The notes under the pieces: generated by a model
Told to the model about the DNA's origin: nothing
What the model saw: only the letters and a program-made list of their open reading frames with translations
Databases searched by the model: none
In this document: in pieces, positions 1-5,599 of the stretch
Layout: each line of letters starts with the position of its first letter
Numbering within the stretch: position 1 is the stretch's first letter
From: Acidobacteriaceae bacterium
GTDB lineage: Bacteria; Acidobacteriota; Terriglobia; Terriglobales; Acidobacteriaceae
NCBI GenBank assembly: GCA_003140785.1
Contig: PLKY01000335.1
Location: 1 to 6,821 of the forward strand
Length of the DNA stretch: 6,821 nucleotides
Direction: 5' to 3'
Program-made: the position numbers and the translations under genes

Positions 1-753
1 CTCACGGGCTACGTCTATCTCGACTTGAAAACCAACGACTACGGAGGATTTGTCGATCGCGCGAATCGGCTCATGCAGCAAAAGCTCACACTGCCCGCGG
101 GCTACACGTGGCGGTGGGCGGGCGAATATGAATTCGAACTTCGCGCCAAACAACGCCTGCGCGTCATTCTTCCCATCGTTTTCTTCGTGATTTTTCTGCT
201 GCTCTATCTCGTCTTCAAGTCCGCTGCGGAGGCAGCTGTTCTCATCTTCCCCACCGTCTACGCCCTGTCCGGCGGCCTCTTGCTGCAATGGCTTCTCGGG
301 TACAACTTCAGCGTCGCGGTCTGGGTCGGCTACATTGCCCTCTTCGGCATCGCCGTCGAGACCGGCGTCGTCATGGTCGTTTATCTACATGAGGCGCTCG
401 AGCATCGCCTCGCGCAAGGCACCCCGATCACAGAGGCTGCTCTCGAACAGGCCGCAATTGACGGCGCCGTGCAGCGTCTTCGTCCCAAGCTGATGACGGT
501 GACCGCAGTGATCCTCAGCCTCGCGCCCATTCTCTGGGAATCCGGCATCGGATCCGACGTGATGAAGCCGATTGCCGCCCCCATCGTCGGCGGCATGATT
601 ACTTCAACCATTCATGTGCTGATTCTTGTTCCGGTCTTCTTCTTTCTCATGAAGCGCAGAGAGTTGCGCCGGGGACAGCTTCGTGGAACTCGTGTGGAGG
701 AAGCGTCAACCGACTTTGCATTGAAGGCGCAAAACCGCGAGGTCGCCGTTTGA
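1..753 (+). CDS. CusA/CzcA-family heavy-metal RND efflux pump, C-terminal fragment (5' cut by window edge)
   Basis: The reading frame is open from base 1 and ends at TGA 751-753, giving the last 250 residues of what is normally a protein of about 1,000-1,050 residues. The fragment starts in the periplasmic loop (GYVYLDL, then LPAGYTWRWAGEYE) and runs through five hydrophobic segments, about residues 55-73, 77-99, 106-130, 165-180 and 192-218, matching the final transmembrane helices of an RND pump. The segments ETGVVMVVYLHEALE, RLRPKLMTV and SDVMKPIAAPIVGGM resemble the Cu/Ag (CusA) branch more than the Zn/Co/Cd (CzcA) branch, so copper/silver export is the likelier job; this is from family memory, not a search. 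Such pumps sit in the inner membrane and use proton influx, working with a periplasmic adaptor and an outer-membrane channel, presumably encoded to the left. The last 30 or so residues are a charged, unconserved cytoplasmic tail. It converges with the minus-strand signalling genes and has no evident link to them. Confidence 0.93.
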   Translation, partial: LTGYVYLDLKTNDYGGFVDRANRLMQQKLTLPAGYTWRWAGEYEFELRAKQRLRVILPIVFFVIFLLLYLVFKSAAEAAVLIFPTVYALSGGLLLQWLLGYNFSVAVWVGYIALFGIAVETGVVMVVYLHEALEHRLAQGTPITEAALEQAAIDGAVQRLRPKLMTVTAVILSLAPILWESGIGSDVMKPIAAPIVGGMITSTIHVLILVPVFFFLMKRRELRRGQLRGTRVEEASTDFALKAQNREVAV

Positions 754-1054
754 TGCGCCGCTTCAAATAGGCGCTCTCACGATGCGCTGAATAGGACCGC
801 ACCACCGGCGACGACTTAACTGATTTCGCTAGAGGCATAGCTCGATTTCCGATAGACGGACCTGATTGCAGCCCGCCACGTCTGCGTCCGCCGCGGCGGT
901 CACGGCTGAAGGGTGGGCGCCACGAGCCGGGTTGTTCTTCCCGCACGCATGGCGCCGCGCAAAGCCGGTTTAGTCTCCCGTCCCCGAAAGGGATATCTTC
1001 TGCGGGCTGTTGAATGCGTTGTCTGTAATGACTACGCTGCTCGACCGCGAACAT

Positions 1055-1075
1055 GTTGACAGGTCCTGTCTCAAC
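1055..1075. repeat. Imperfect inverted repeat (dyad)
   Basis: Six-base arms GACAGG and CCTGTC (1058-1063 and 1065-1070) flank one central T, and outer GTT (1055-1057) and AAC (1073-1075) extend the symmetry after a two-base offset. A one-base loop suits a dimeric-protein site better than an RNA hairpin. It sits downstream of both neighbouring genes, where an operator would be unexpected, so function is unknown and chance is possible. Confidence 0.25.
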
Positions 1076-1135
1076 TAGTCTCGCTCGTATCATTACGGCT
1101 CCTCCGCCTGTTCTGAAAGCGGGTTGGTATTGAGG

Positions 1136-1148
1136 CGCGCACCGCGCG
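1136..1148. terminator. Short GC hairpin after the PilZ gene, weak terminator candidate
   Basis: CGCGC, loop ACC, GCGCG forms a five-pair all-GC stem seven bases beyond the PilZ stop codon. There is no T tract on either side, so it is not a classical intrinsic terminator. Its position in a convergent gap is the main reason to list it. Confidence 0.2.
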
Positions 1149-1154
1149 ACCGTT

Positions 1155-2117
1155 TCAGGAATCCATAGGTTTGCCTGCAGTCACCCCCCTTAGGAGTCGA
1201 GCGGTCCTCTCATCTAACCTTCTAGGCCGGACAAACTCGAGGCCGACGCCATCGTTGCCATCGCGGACAGCTCGCGCCAGCACGGTGACTGAGTTGGTCT
1301 CGGACTGTTCTCCACTTTCTGCCGCTGCGAGCGTCATCCGGACGAGAGTGCCGGGATACCAGCGCTCCTCACTAACCACGTACAACCCGGTCGCACTAAT
1401 ATCCCGGATGCTGTGCGCCAGCGGAGGCCCACCGGTCCAGAAAAAAGCAAACAGACCGGACGCCGGCTTTCGTGGGGATTTCCTCTTGTCCGCAGGATCA
1501 AGGGAAAACCATCGATCCAACCAATTCCTCTGAGGCTTAATGCTTCTGGGCTCAGGTGTGACCGGGATTTTCCCGTTTACCTCATCCAAAGGAATGCGCT
1601 TCTGCGAGGGGAGAACTTGTGCTTGCGCTAGATCCGAGACCTTTGTTTGCAGCATTTCGCGATCTCGCCCTGGGATGACGGGGTTCCGGATTGCTTTGGG
1701 TATGGCGCCTCCGGCTCCAATTGGGTTGAACCGCTCAAGGCGCCAGAGCATCTCTGCGTGAGCACATATGATCAGTTGATCGCCTTGTTGAGTCTGCAAC
1801 GAATTGATAGTGCGGGACGGCAATGCCAACACACTTGCAGCGACGGGACGGCCAGGCGCGATGCGGTAGGCAGGATAGAATTCAACTACGTCAATGACAC
1901 GGCAATCGCCGTCGAGATAGACGAGATCTAGCAGGACATCCACACCCGTGACAGGTAATCCTCGAAAGGGCACCATCCAGAGGCCCGCATCCGAGTTGCT
2001 TGTGAGAATCGGCATCAAATCGTTGAGACTCGAGTTTGAGAAGTCACCAGCAGTAACATTTAAGCCGAGAAAGCATTCTCGGGTCTGATTGTATGCGCTA
2101 CGCTTTTGCGATTCCAT
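1155..2117 (-). CDS. DUF192-like / PilZ two-domain protein, candidate c-di-GMP effector
   Basis: A 320-residue cytoplasmic protein with no signal peptide or membrane segment. Residues about 208-312 are a PilZ domain with both nucleotide-binding signatures: R212xxxR216 (RKSPR) and D239xS241xxG244 (DISATG), 22 residues apart. PilZ domains with these motifs bind c-di-GMP, so this is probably an effector. Residues about 8-118 resemble DUF192 (UPF0127): NQTR near the start, then GLWMVPFRG, LDLVYLDGDCRVIDVVE, ASVLALPSRTI and GDQLII in the usual order. The RLRGLLGR-like stretch typical of the family is not recognisable. A polar linker (about 120-205) joins the domains. The ATG at 2117-2115 is preceded by AAGGGGG. 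It lies 250 bases downstream of the GGDEF-EAL gene on the same strand, so it may read the c-di-GMP pool set by that enzyme. The PilZ call is firm; the DUF192 call is from pattern recognition, and the DUF192 role is unknown. Confidence 0.9.
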   Translation of the reverse strand: MESQKRSAYNQTRECFLGLNVTAGDFSNSSLNDLMPILTSNSDAGLWMVPFRGLPVTGVDVLLDLVYLDGDCRVIDVVEFYPAYRIAPGRPVAASVLALPSRTINSLQTQQGDQLIICAHAEMLWRLERFNPIGAGGAIPKAIRNPVIPGRDREMLQTKVSDLAQAQVLPSQKRIPLDEVNGKIPVTPEPRSIKPQRNWLDRWFSLDPADKRKSPRKPASGLFAFFWTGGPPLAHSIRDISATGLYVVSEERWYPGTLVRMTLAAAESGEQSETNSVTVLARAVRDGNDGVGLEFVRPRRLDERTARLLRGVTAGKPMDS

Positions 2118-2367
2118 GCAGCCGCCCCCTTAGATAATTAGCTTGCAACCTGGTGTTGGCTTATCTCTTTCCGCCATCTGTCTACTTAGCCGTATCTACA
2201 TTCTGTTTTCTGACAAGTGCGAGTATTCCCCCGATAGCCTGGCGCGCAATCTTGTGTTTCCATTCCGCGAAACTTTCCATTCACGAGATGATCGGCCCCT
2301 CTAGGAGGACCTGTGAGAACATTCCGTTCCAATACCGACGAAGGCCAATCAGGTAATCCGAAGAATT
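2118..2367 (-). other. Spacer between the GGDEF-EAL and PilZ genes, with a doubtful 32-codon ORF
   Basis: This 250-base stretch separates two same-strand genes. The minus strand contains a short ORF at 2280-2182 (32 residues, MESFAEWKHKIARQ..., amphipathic and protein-like). The same frame is open upstream to the GGDEF-EAL stop except for one TGA at 2283-2281. This could be a small protein, the remains of one, or chance; there is no well-placed Shine-Dalgarno sequence. A second overlapping frame opens at 2374 (ATGTTGA overlap with the upstream stop) and looks non-coding. No hairpin followed by a T tract is visible, so read-through into the PilZ gene is possible. Confidence 0.3.
2125..2131 (-). 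promoter_or_regulatory. Ribosome binding site of the PilZ gene
   Basis: The minus strand reads AAGGGGG, then seven bases, then ATG (2117-2115). This supports the chosen start and independent translation of the gene. I found no convincing -35/-10 pair upstream. Confidence 0.6.
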
Positions 2368-4614
2368 TCAACATTCGGGGCTTCCCTCTCGCGCGATGAG
2401 CCTCAGTGTGTCGTGATCTGGAAGCCTTATATTCTCGATAGTGAATGCAACAACCTCCGGTTCCGGTCTTCTCTTCCCGTTGTTACTTTCTTTCATCGAG
2501 CCATTGGACTTGGAGGATTGATGAACTTGTTCATCCCTGAGCAACATCTCAAACTGTTCGGCAGGGATTGGGCGGCTGAATTTGTACCCTTGCGCCTCGT
2601 CGCATTGTTGAGCCAGGAGAAACTCCAACTCCTCCGGCGTCTCAACTCCCTCAGCAATGACCCGCAGGTGAAGGCTTCGGGCCATGGTGATAATCGTGCT
2701 TACGATCGTGTTTCCGTCGGGAGAGTCGGCAATCTGGCGAACGAAGGACTGATCAATTTTGAGGGCATCGAGCGGAAACTTTCTAAGATAGCTCAGGCTG
2801 GAGTAGCCCGTGCCGAAGTCGTCCACCGCGACACGCACTCCTATTTTCCGGAGGATTTGGAGGATGGTCGATGAGATTTCGGCGTTCTTCATTAGAGCGC
2901 TCTCGGTCACCTCCAACTCGAGCGATTTCGGATCCAGGCCGGTCTCTTTGAGGGTCGCGAACAAGCTTTCAAGAAAGTCTTCGTTGCGAAACTCCAATGC
3001 GGATACGTTGACGGCTATGGACCCTATAGGCAAGCCGGCGGCCACCCACGCCTGGGCTTGCCTGCATGCTTCACGCACCACCCAGGCACCAATCGGTACA
3101 ATCAGGCCGGAATCTTCCGCGACGGGGATAAACTGCGCCGGAGGGACCGACCCTCGAGTGGGATGCGTCCAGCGAAGCAGTGCTTCCGCTCCGGTGATTG
3201 CACGTGTCGTCAGATTGATCTTTGGCTGATAATGCAGTGTGAATTCATTCCGCTCCAGGGCGCACCGAAGATCTTCCTCGATGGATTGACGCTCCACCGC
3301 GCGGACGTTCATCTCGGGCTTGAAGAATTGAAAGCTCTGGCGCCCGTTTTCTTTAGCCTGGTACATCGCGGTATCTGCGTTCTTGATGAGCGTCTCCGCA
3401 TCCGGGCCGTCGTCGGGATACATGCTCACGCCAATGCTCGAGGTGATGTGGAGATTATGCGGACCCATGAAATAGGTCTCCGAGAGAGATTTCAGTAGCC
3501 TTTTCGCTGCAATGGCAGCATCCTCCGGCTTCTTCACTCCTTGAAGAAGAACGATGAATTCGTCGCCTCCTTGCCGGCTTACTGTGTCCGGTCCACGGAC
3601 ACAATCGCGCAGACGATTTGCAATGCATTTTAAGAGATCGTCACCGGCAGGGTGTCCAAGGGAATCGTTGATATTTTTAAAGCCATCCATATCCATGAAA
3701 AGCACGGCGATCTTGCCCCGGTTACGCTCCGCCAAAGCGATTGCCTGGCCAATGCGATCGTTCAGGAGCAATCGATTCGGCAATCCGGTTAGAAAGTCAT
3801 GCTCGGCCAAGTGGGCAATTTGGTCGGCCATTGCCCGCGACTCGCTCACGTCCCGAAAGACAAGAACCGCACCGATTACCTGCCCGTTATGATCGTGGAT
3901 CGGGGAGACGGAATCTTCGATGAAGATATCCGTTCCGTCACGCCGTACGAGGACACTGTTTGTCGGCAGGTTCCCTCTTCGATTTTGCTGAGAAGCTTTG
4001 ACCATAGGATTCGGAATGACTTTTCGCGTGTTGCCATTCAAAACGCGGAATGCGTCGGCCATTGGACGGCCGACCACTTCATGCAGCGACCAGCCCGTCA
4101 GTTTCTCGGCAACGATATTGAGGAACGTGATGTTTCCCGAAACGTCAGTACTAATCACGCCATCGCCGATGCAGTCGAGCGTGACCTGGGCGCGTTCCTG
4201 TTCCTCGAACAGGGCTTCCTGAATGCTCTTGCGCTCGACTGCATATCGCAACGCCCGCACGAGCTCGCGCGGCTCGATTTGGCCTTTGACGAGGTAGTCC
4301 TGCGCACCTTCCTGCATGGCTTGTATGGCCATTGACTCGTCGTCCAGGCCGGATAGCACGACCAGCGGGATCCCACGAGCAGCGGCACGCGCCCGCCGCA
4401 CGGCATCCAGCCCTTGGGCATCGGGCAAGCCCAGATCAAGCAGAATGACGTCAATCGCATTCGCCGCAAGGTGCTTTTCGGCGTCTTCCATGCACTCCAC
4501 GTGCTTCAATTCGATCTTCTGAGAGCTTTGTTCCTGAAGCATCTCCTTGATGAGGCGAGCATCGCCTGGATTATCTTCAATCAGGAGCATTACGTTAATT
4601 TGTCGCTTGATCAT
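2368..4614 (-). CDS. REC-PAS-GGDEF-EAL bifunctional c-di-GMP synthase/phosphodiesterase
   Basis: A 748-residue soluble protein. REC, about 7-125: acidic pair E13/D14, phosphoacceptor D60, S88 and K110 are all present. PAS, about 145-258, with a PAC-like end (GAVLVFRDVSESR). GGDEF, about 268-430: metal-site D308 in FMDMDGFK, NIND 314-317, intact GGDEF 349-353, and inhibitory site RxxD (R340-D343) at the standard five-residue spacing. EAL, about 440-695: E477AL, N536, E568 in LELEVTES, DDFG 598-601, K619, E655 and Q675 are all intact. The family makes c-di-GMP from two GTP and hydrolyses it to pGpG; here neither activity can be ruled out from motifs. A polar tail, about 698-748, has no known domain. 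The start is ATG 4614-4612 (MIKRQINVML), behind GAGG; an in-frame ATG 36 codons upstream would run through the preceding gene and is rejected. Phosphorylation of D60 by the upstream kinase probably sets the balance (inference). Confidence 0.95.
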   Translation of the reverse strand: MIKRQINVMLLIEDNPGDARLIKEMLQEQSSQKIELKHVECMEDAEKHLAANAIDVILLDLGLPDAQGLDAVRRARAAARGIPLVVLSGLDDESMAIQAMQEGAQDYLVKGQIEPRELVRALRYAVERKSIQEALFEEQERAQVTLDCIGDGVISTDVSGNITFLNIVAEKLTGWSLHEVVGRPMADAFRVLNGNTRKVIPNPMVKASQQNRRGNLPTNSVLVRRDGTDIFIEDSVSPIHDHNGQVIGAVLVFRDVSESRAMADQIAHLAEHDFLTGLPNRLLLNDRIGQAIALAERNRGKIAVLFMDMDGFKNINDSLGHPAGDDLLKCIANRLRDCVRGPDTVSRQGGDEFIVLLQGVKKPEDAAIAAKRLLKSLSETYFMGPHNLHITSSIGVSMYPDDGPDAETLIKNADTAMYQAKENGRQSFQFFKPEMNVRAVERQSIEEDLRCALERNEFTLHYQPKINLTTRAITGAEALLRWTHPTRGSVPPAQFIPVAEDSGLIVPIGAWVVREACRQAQAWVAAGLPIGSIAVNVSALEFRNEDFLESLFATLKETGLDPKSLELEVTESALMKNAEISSTILQILRKIGVRVAVDDFGTGYSSLSYLRKFPLDALKIDQSFVRQIADSPDGNTIVSTIITMARSLHLRVIAEGVETPEELEFLLAQQCDEAQGYKFSRPIPAEQFEMLLRDEQVHQSSKSNGSMKESNNGKRRPEPEVVAFTIENIRLPDHDTLRLIAREGSPEC

Positions 4615-4619
4615 GCGTC

Positions 4620-5048
4620 TTACCTCGGCTGCGGCAATTTGGCCCTGGTCAGCCAGAAATCGTTGATGCTCTTTACTACCGCTTCGAATTCGTCCAGCTG
4701 TACCGGCTTGCTGAGATAGCAATTCGCCTGCAGTTGATAGCTCTGAACGACGTCCTCTTGCGCGGTGGATGTGGTCAGGATGATCGTGGGAATGGTCTTC
4801 AGGTTCCCATCGTTCTTGATTTGAGCAAGAACTTCGCGGCCATCCATCTTCGGCAAGTTCAGATCGAGCAGGATGAAGTGCGGACGCGGGGCATCTACAT
4901 AAACTCCTTCATTCCTCAAAAAGGCCATAGCCTCTATCCCGTCCAAGGCCACATGCAAATGAATGATTTTGTTTGCATCCCGAAATGCCTCTGTCGTTAG
5001 CCGGACATCGCCAGGACTGTCTTCGACCAAAAGGACCTCTATCGACAT
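4620..5048 (-). CDS. Single-domain response regulator RR-B (Rcp1/CheY-like)
   Basis: A 142-residue protein made of one receiver domain and no output domain. Acidic pair E9/D10, phosphoacceptor D62 (ILLDLNLPKMDG), T92/T93 and K114-P115 are all in place. The long beta3-alpha3 region and the VEDSPGDVRLT start are typical of Rcp1-like receivers, which partner phytochrome-type and PAS histidine kinases. It is the downstream copy of a tandem duplication with RR-A: 112 of 142 residues are identical by hand alignment. With no output domain, it must act by protein contact, as a phosphate carrier, or as a sink. The ATG at 5048-5046 follows AGAGGAG at seven bases. It stops three codons before the position of RR-A's stop, five bases ahead of the GGDEF-EAL start. 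The kinase upstream is the likely phosphodonor (inference). Confidence 0.95.
   Translation of the reverse strand: MSIEVLLVEDSPGDVRLTTEAFRDANKIIHLHVALDGIEAMAFLRNEGVYVDAPRPHFILLDLNLPKMDGREVLAQIKNDGNLKTIPTIILTTSTAQEDVVQSYQLQANCYLSKPVQLDEFEAVVKSINDFWLTRAKLPQPR
4623..4626 (-). promoter_or_regulatory. Ribosome binding site that decides the GGDEF-EAL start
   Basis: The minus strand reads GAGG, then eight bases, then ATG at 4614-4612. The site lies in the last codons of the upstream receiver gene, whose TAA (4622-4620) falls between it and the start. The arrangement predicts translational coupling and places the start where the REC domain begins. Confidence 0.7.
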
Positions 5049-5055
5049 TTCTTTT

Positions 5056-5062
5056 CTCCTCT
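5056..5062 (-). promoter_or_regulatory. Ribosome binding site of RR-B
   Basis: The minus strand reads AGAGGAG, seven bases, ATG (5048-5046). This is a stronger Shine-Dalgarno match than the one of RR-A, so RR-B may be translated more efficiently. Confidence 0.75.
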
Positions 5063-5067
5063 TAACT

Positions 5068-5109
5068 TCATGACTCCCTCTTGCTTCCAGCCAGAGTGAT
5101 ATCCAAAGT
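5068..5109 (-). pseudogene. Relic of a histidine kinase 3' end
   Basis: Read on the minus strand this gives TLDITLAGSKRES then TGA; the intact kinase ends TFHFTLAESERKS then TGA. Seven of 13 residues and the stop match, and 32 of 42 bases match the kinase end (5600-5641) at an ungapped offset of 532. The next codon upstream is a stop and similarity fades beyond it. The relic sits exactly where a kinase tail would lie before a receiver gene: 19 bases separate it from RR-B, as 19 separate the real kinase from RR-A. It is best explained as duplicated sequence that no longer encodes anything. Confidence 0.8.
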
Positions 5110-5125
5110 TCATCTCAGGCCCGCT

Positions 5126-5146
5126 ATTGTTTGGTTGCCGGCTCAT
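5126..5146 (-). pseudogene. Possible relic of the GGDEF-EAL gene start
   Basis: Downstream of RR-A the minus strand starts ATGAGCCGGCAACC; the GGDEF-EAL gene starts ATGATCAAGCGACA at the position 532 bases lower. By ungapped alignment 13 of 21 bases match, and the translations compare as MSRQPNN against MIKRQIN. The shared ATGA stop/start overlap is the strongest point. The match is short and could be partly chance. Confidence 0.45.
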
Positions 5147-5580
5147 CCGTCCAGTCTCCTCTGAGTCAACTTGGCCTTCGTCAACCAAAAGTCGTTGATG
5201 CTCCGCACGACGCTCTCGAATTCATCCAACTGTACCGGCTTGCTCAGATAGCAATTCGCGTGCGCTTGATAACTTTTGACGATATCTTTTTCCGATTGAG
5301 AGATGCTCAGGATGATCGTGGGAATGGTTTTCAGGCTCTCATCCTTTTTTATGTGAGCGAGAACCTCGCGGCCATCCATCTTGGGCAAATTCAGATCGAG
5401 CAGGATAAAGTCGGGACGCGGTGCGTCGACATGGACCCCTTCGTGTCTCAGAAAAGCCATTGCTTCGAAACCGTCGTAAGCCACATGCAAACGGACGCGA
5501 CTGTTTGCTTCGCGAAACGCTTCCCGCGTCAGGCGCACGTCGCCGGGACTGTCTTCGACCAAGAGGACTTCTATCGACAT
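5143..5580 (-). CDS. Single-domain response regulator RR-A (Rcp1/CheY-like)
   Basis: A 145-residue lone receiver domain: E9/D10, phosphoacceptor D62, S92 in the Thr/Ser position and K114-P115. It starts at ATG 5580-5578, behind GGAGAA; a longer in-frame version would run back through the kinase's 3' end in another frame and is rejected. It lies 19 bases after the kinase stop, so it is the kinase's most direct partner. Compared with RR-B it has the same first 18 residues and the same 53-75 core apart from one site, but differs at 10 of 16 positions in 92-107, where T92-T93 is replaced by S92-I93. It ends with three extra codons (LDG) and its TGA overlaps an ATG. As with RR-B, output must come from protein contacts or phosphotransfer. 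Its partners are not shown by the sequence. Confidence 0.95.
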   Translation of the reverse strand: MSIEVLLVEDSPGDVRLTREAFREANSRVRLHVAYDGFEAMAFLRHEGVHVDAPRPDFILLDLNLPKMDGREVLAHIKKDESLKTIPTIILSISQSEKDIVKSYQAHANCYLSKPVQLDEFESVVRSINDFWLTKAKLTQRRLDG

Positions 5581-5585
5581 CTTTC

Positions 5586-5591
5586 TTCTCC
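5586..5591 (-). promoter_or_regulatory. Ribosome binding site of RR-A
   Basis: The minus strand reads GGAGAA, five bases, ATG (5580-5578). It lies in the 19-base gap after the kinase stop and fixes the receiver start at MSIEVLL. Confidence 0.7.
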
Positions 5592-5599
5592 GAATGACT

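Larger units (their letters stand above)
754..1154. other. Convergent intergenic region, no supported gene
   Basis: About 400 bases lie between the 3' ends of the RND pump and the PilZ gene. All frames give arginine- and proline-rich translations without recognisable domains. One minus-strand frame opens at ATG 1093-1091 behind a good Shine-Dalgarno-like stretch (GGCGGAGGAG) and would run 148 codons to 647. However, it overlaps the pump gene antisense for over 100 bases and looks like non-coding translation, so I do not call it. The region also holds a 12-base perfect GC palindrome at 888-899 and two other inverted repeats listed separately. It may be a decayed gene or simply a termination zone for both converging units. 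Confidence 0.5.
4611..5109 (-). repeat. Tandem duplication, downstream copy (RR-B unit)
   Basis: This copy aligns with 5143-5641 at a constant offset of 532 bases. It contains the RR-B gene, its 19-base ribosome-binding spacer and the kinase-tail relic. At the far end, after the RR-B TAA, codons GAC GCA TGA still align with GAC GGA TGA ending RR-A, so homology reaches into the GGDEF-EAL start codon. Confidence 0.85.
5039..5146 (-). other. 35-codon ORF bridging RR-A and RR-B, possible coupling ORF
   Basis: ATG at 5146-5144 overlaps the RR-A stop as ATGA, and the frame runs to TAG at 5041-5039, inside the first codons of RR-B. The encoded 35 residues (MSRQPNNSGPEMNFGYHSGW and onward) resemble nothing I know. 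The ATG aligns exactly with the GGDEF-EAL start codon in the other copy of the duplication, so it is probably a leftover start rather than a selected gene. Terminating ribosomes could still re-initiate here and be carried past the RR-B start. Confidence 0.25.

Noticed and set aside
647..1093. 148-codon minus-strand frame with a good ribosome binding site
   Set aside because: It overlaps the conserved pump gene antisense for over 100 bases, has a low-complexity arginine-rich translation and no recognisable domain. The ribosome-binding match alone is not enough.
1171..1931. Several plus-strand open frames opposite the PilZ gene
   Set aside because: They are antisense to a gene with conserved motifs, overlap one another in different frames and show no domain.
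2188..2216. Possible sigma70 promoter for the PilZ gene (TTGTCA with TAGATA)
   Set aside because: The spacing is only 12 bases and no -10 match exists at 16-18 bases, so it is not credible.
2297..2320. GGTCCTC/GAGGGGCC hairpin as a terminator after the GGDEF-EAL gene
   Set aside because: The stem has a bulge and a G-T pair, a three-base loop and no T tract, and lies about 50 bases past the stop.
2413..4335. Plus-strand open frames of 110-180 codons opposite the GGDEF-EAL gene
   Set aside because: They are antisense to the fully conserved catalytic domains; their length follows from the GC-rich codon pattern of the real gene.
4612..4722. Longer start for the GGDEF-EAL protein, 36 residues upstream
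   Set aside because: The extension is the RR-B C-terminal coding sequence read in another frame. The ATG at 4614 has its own GAGG and starts exactly at the REC domain.
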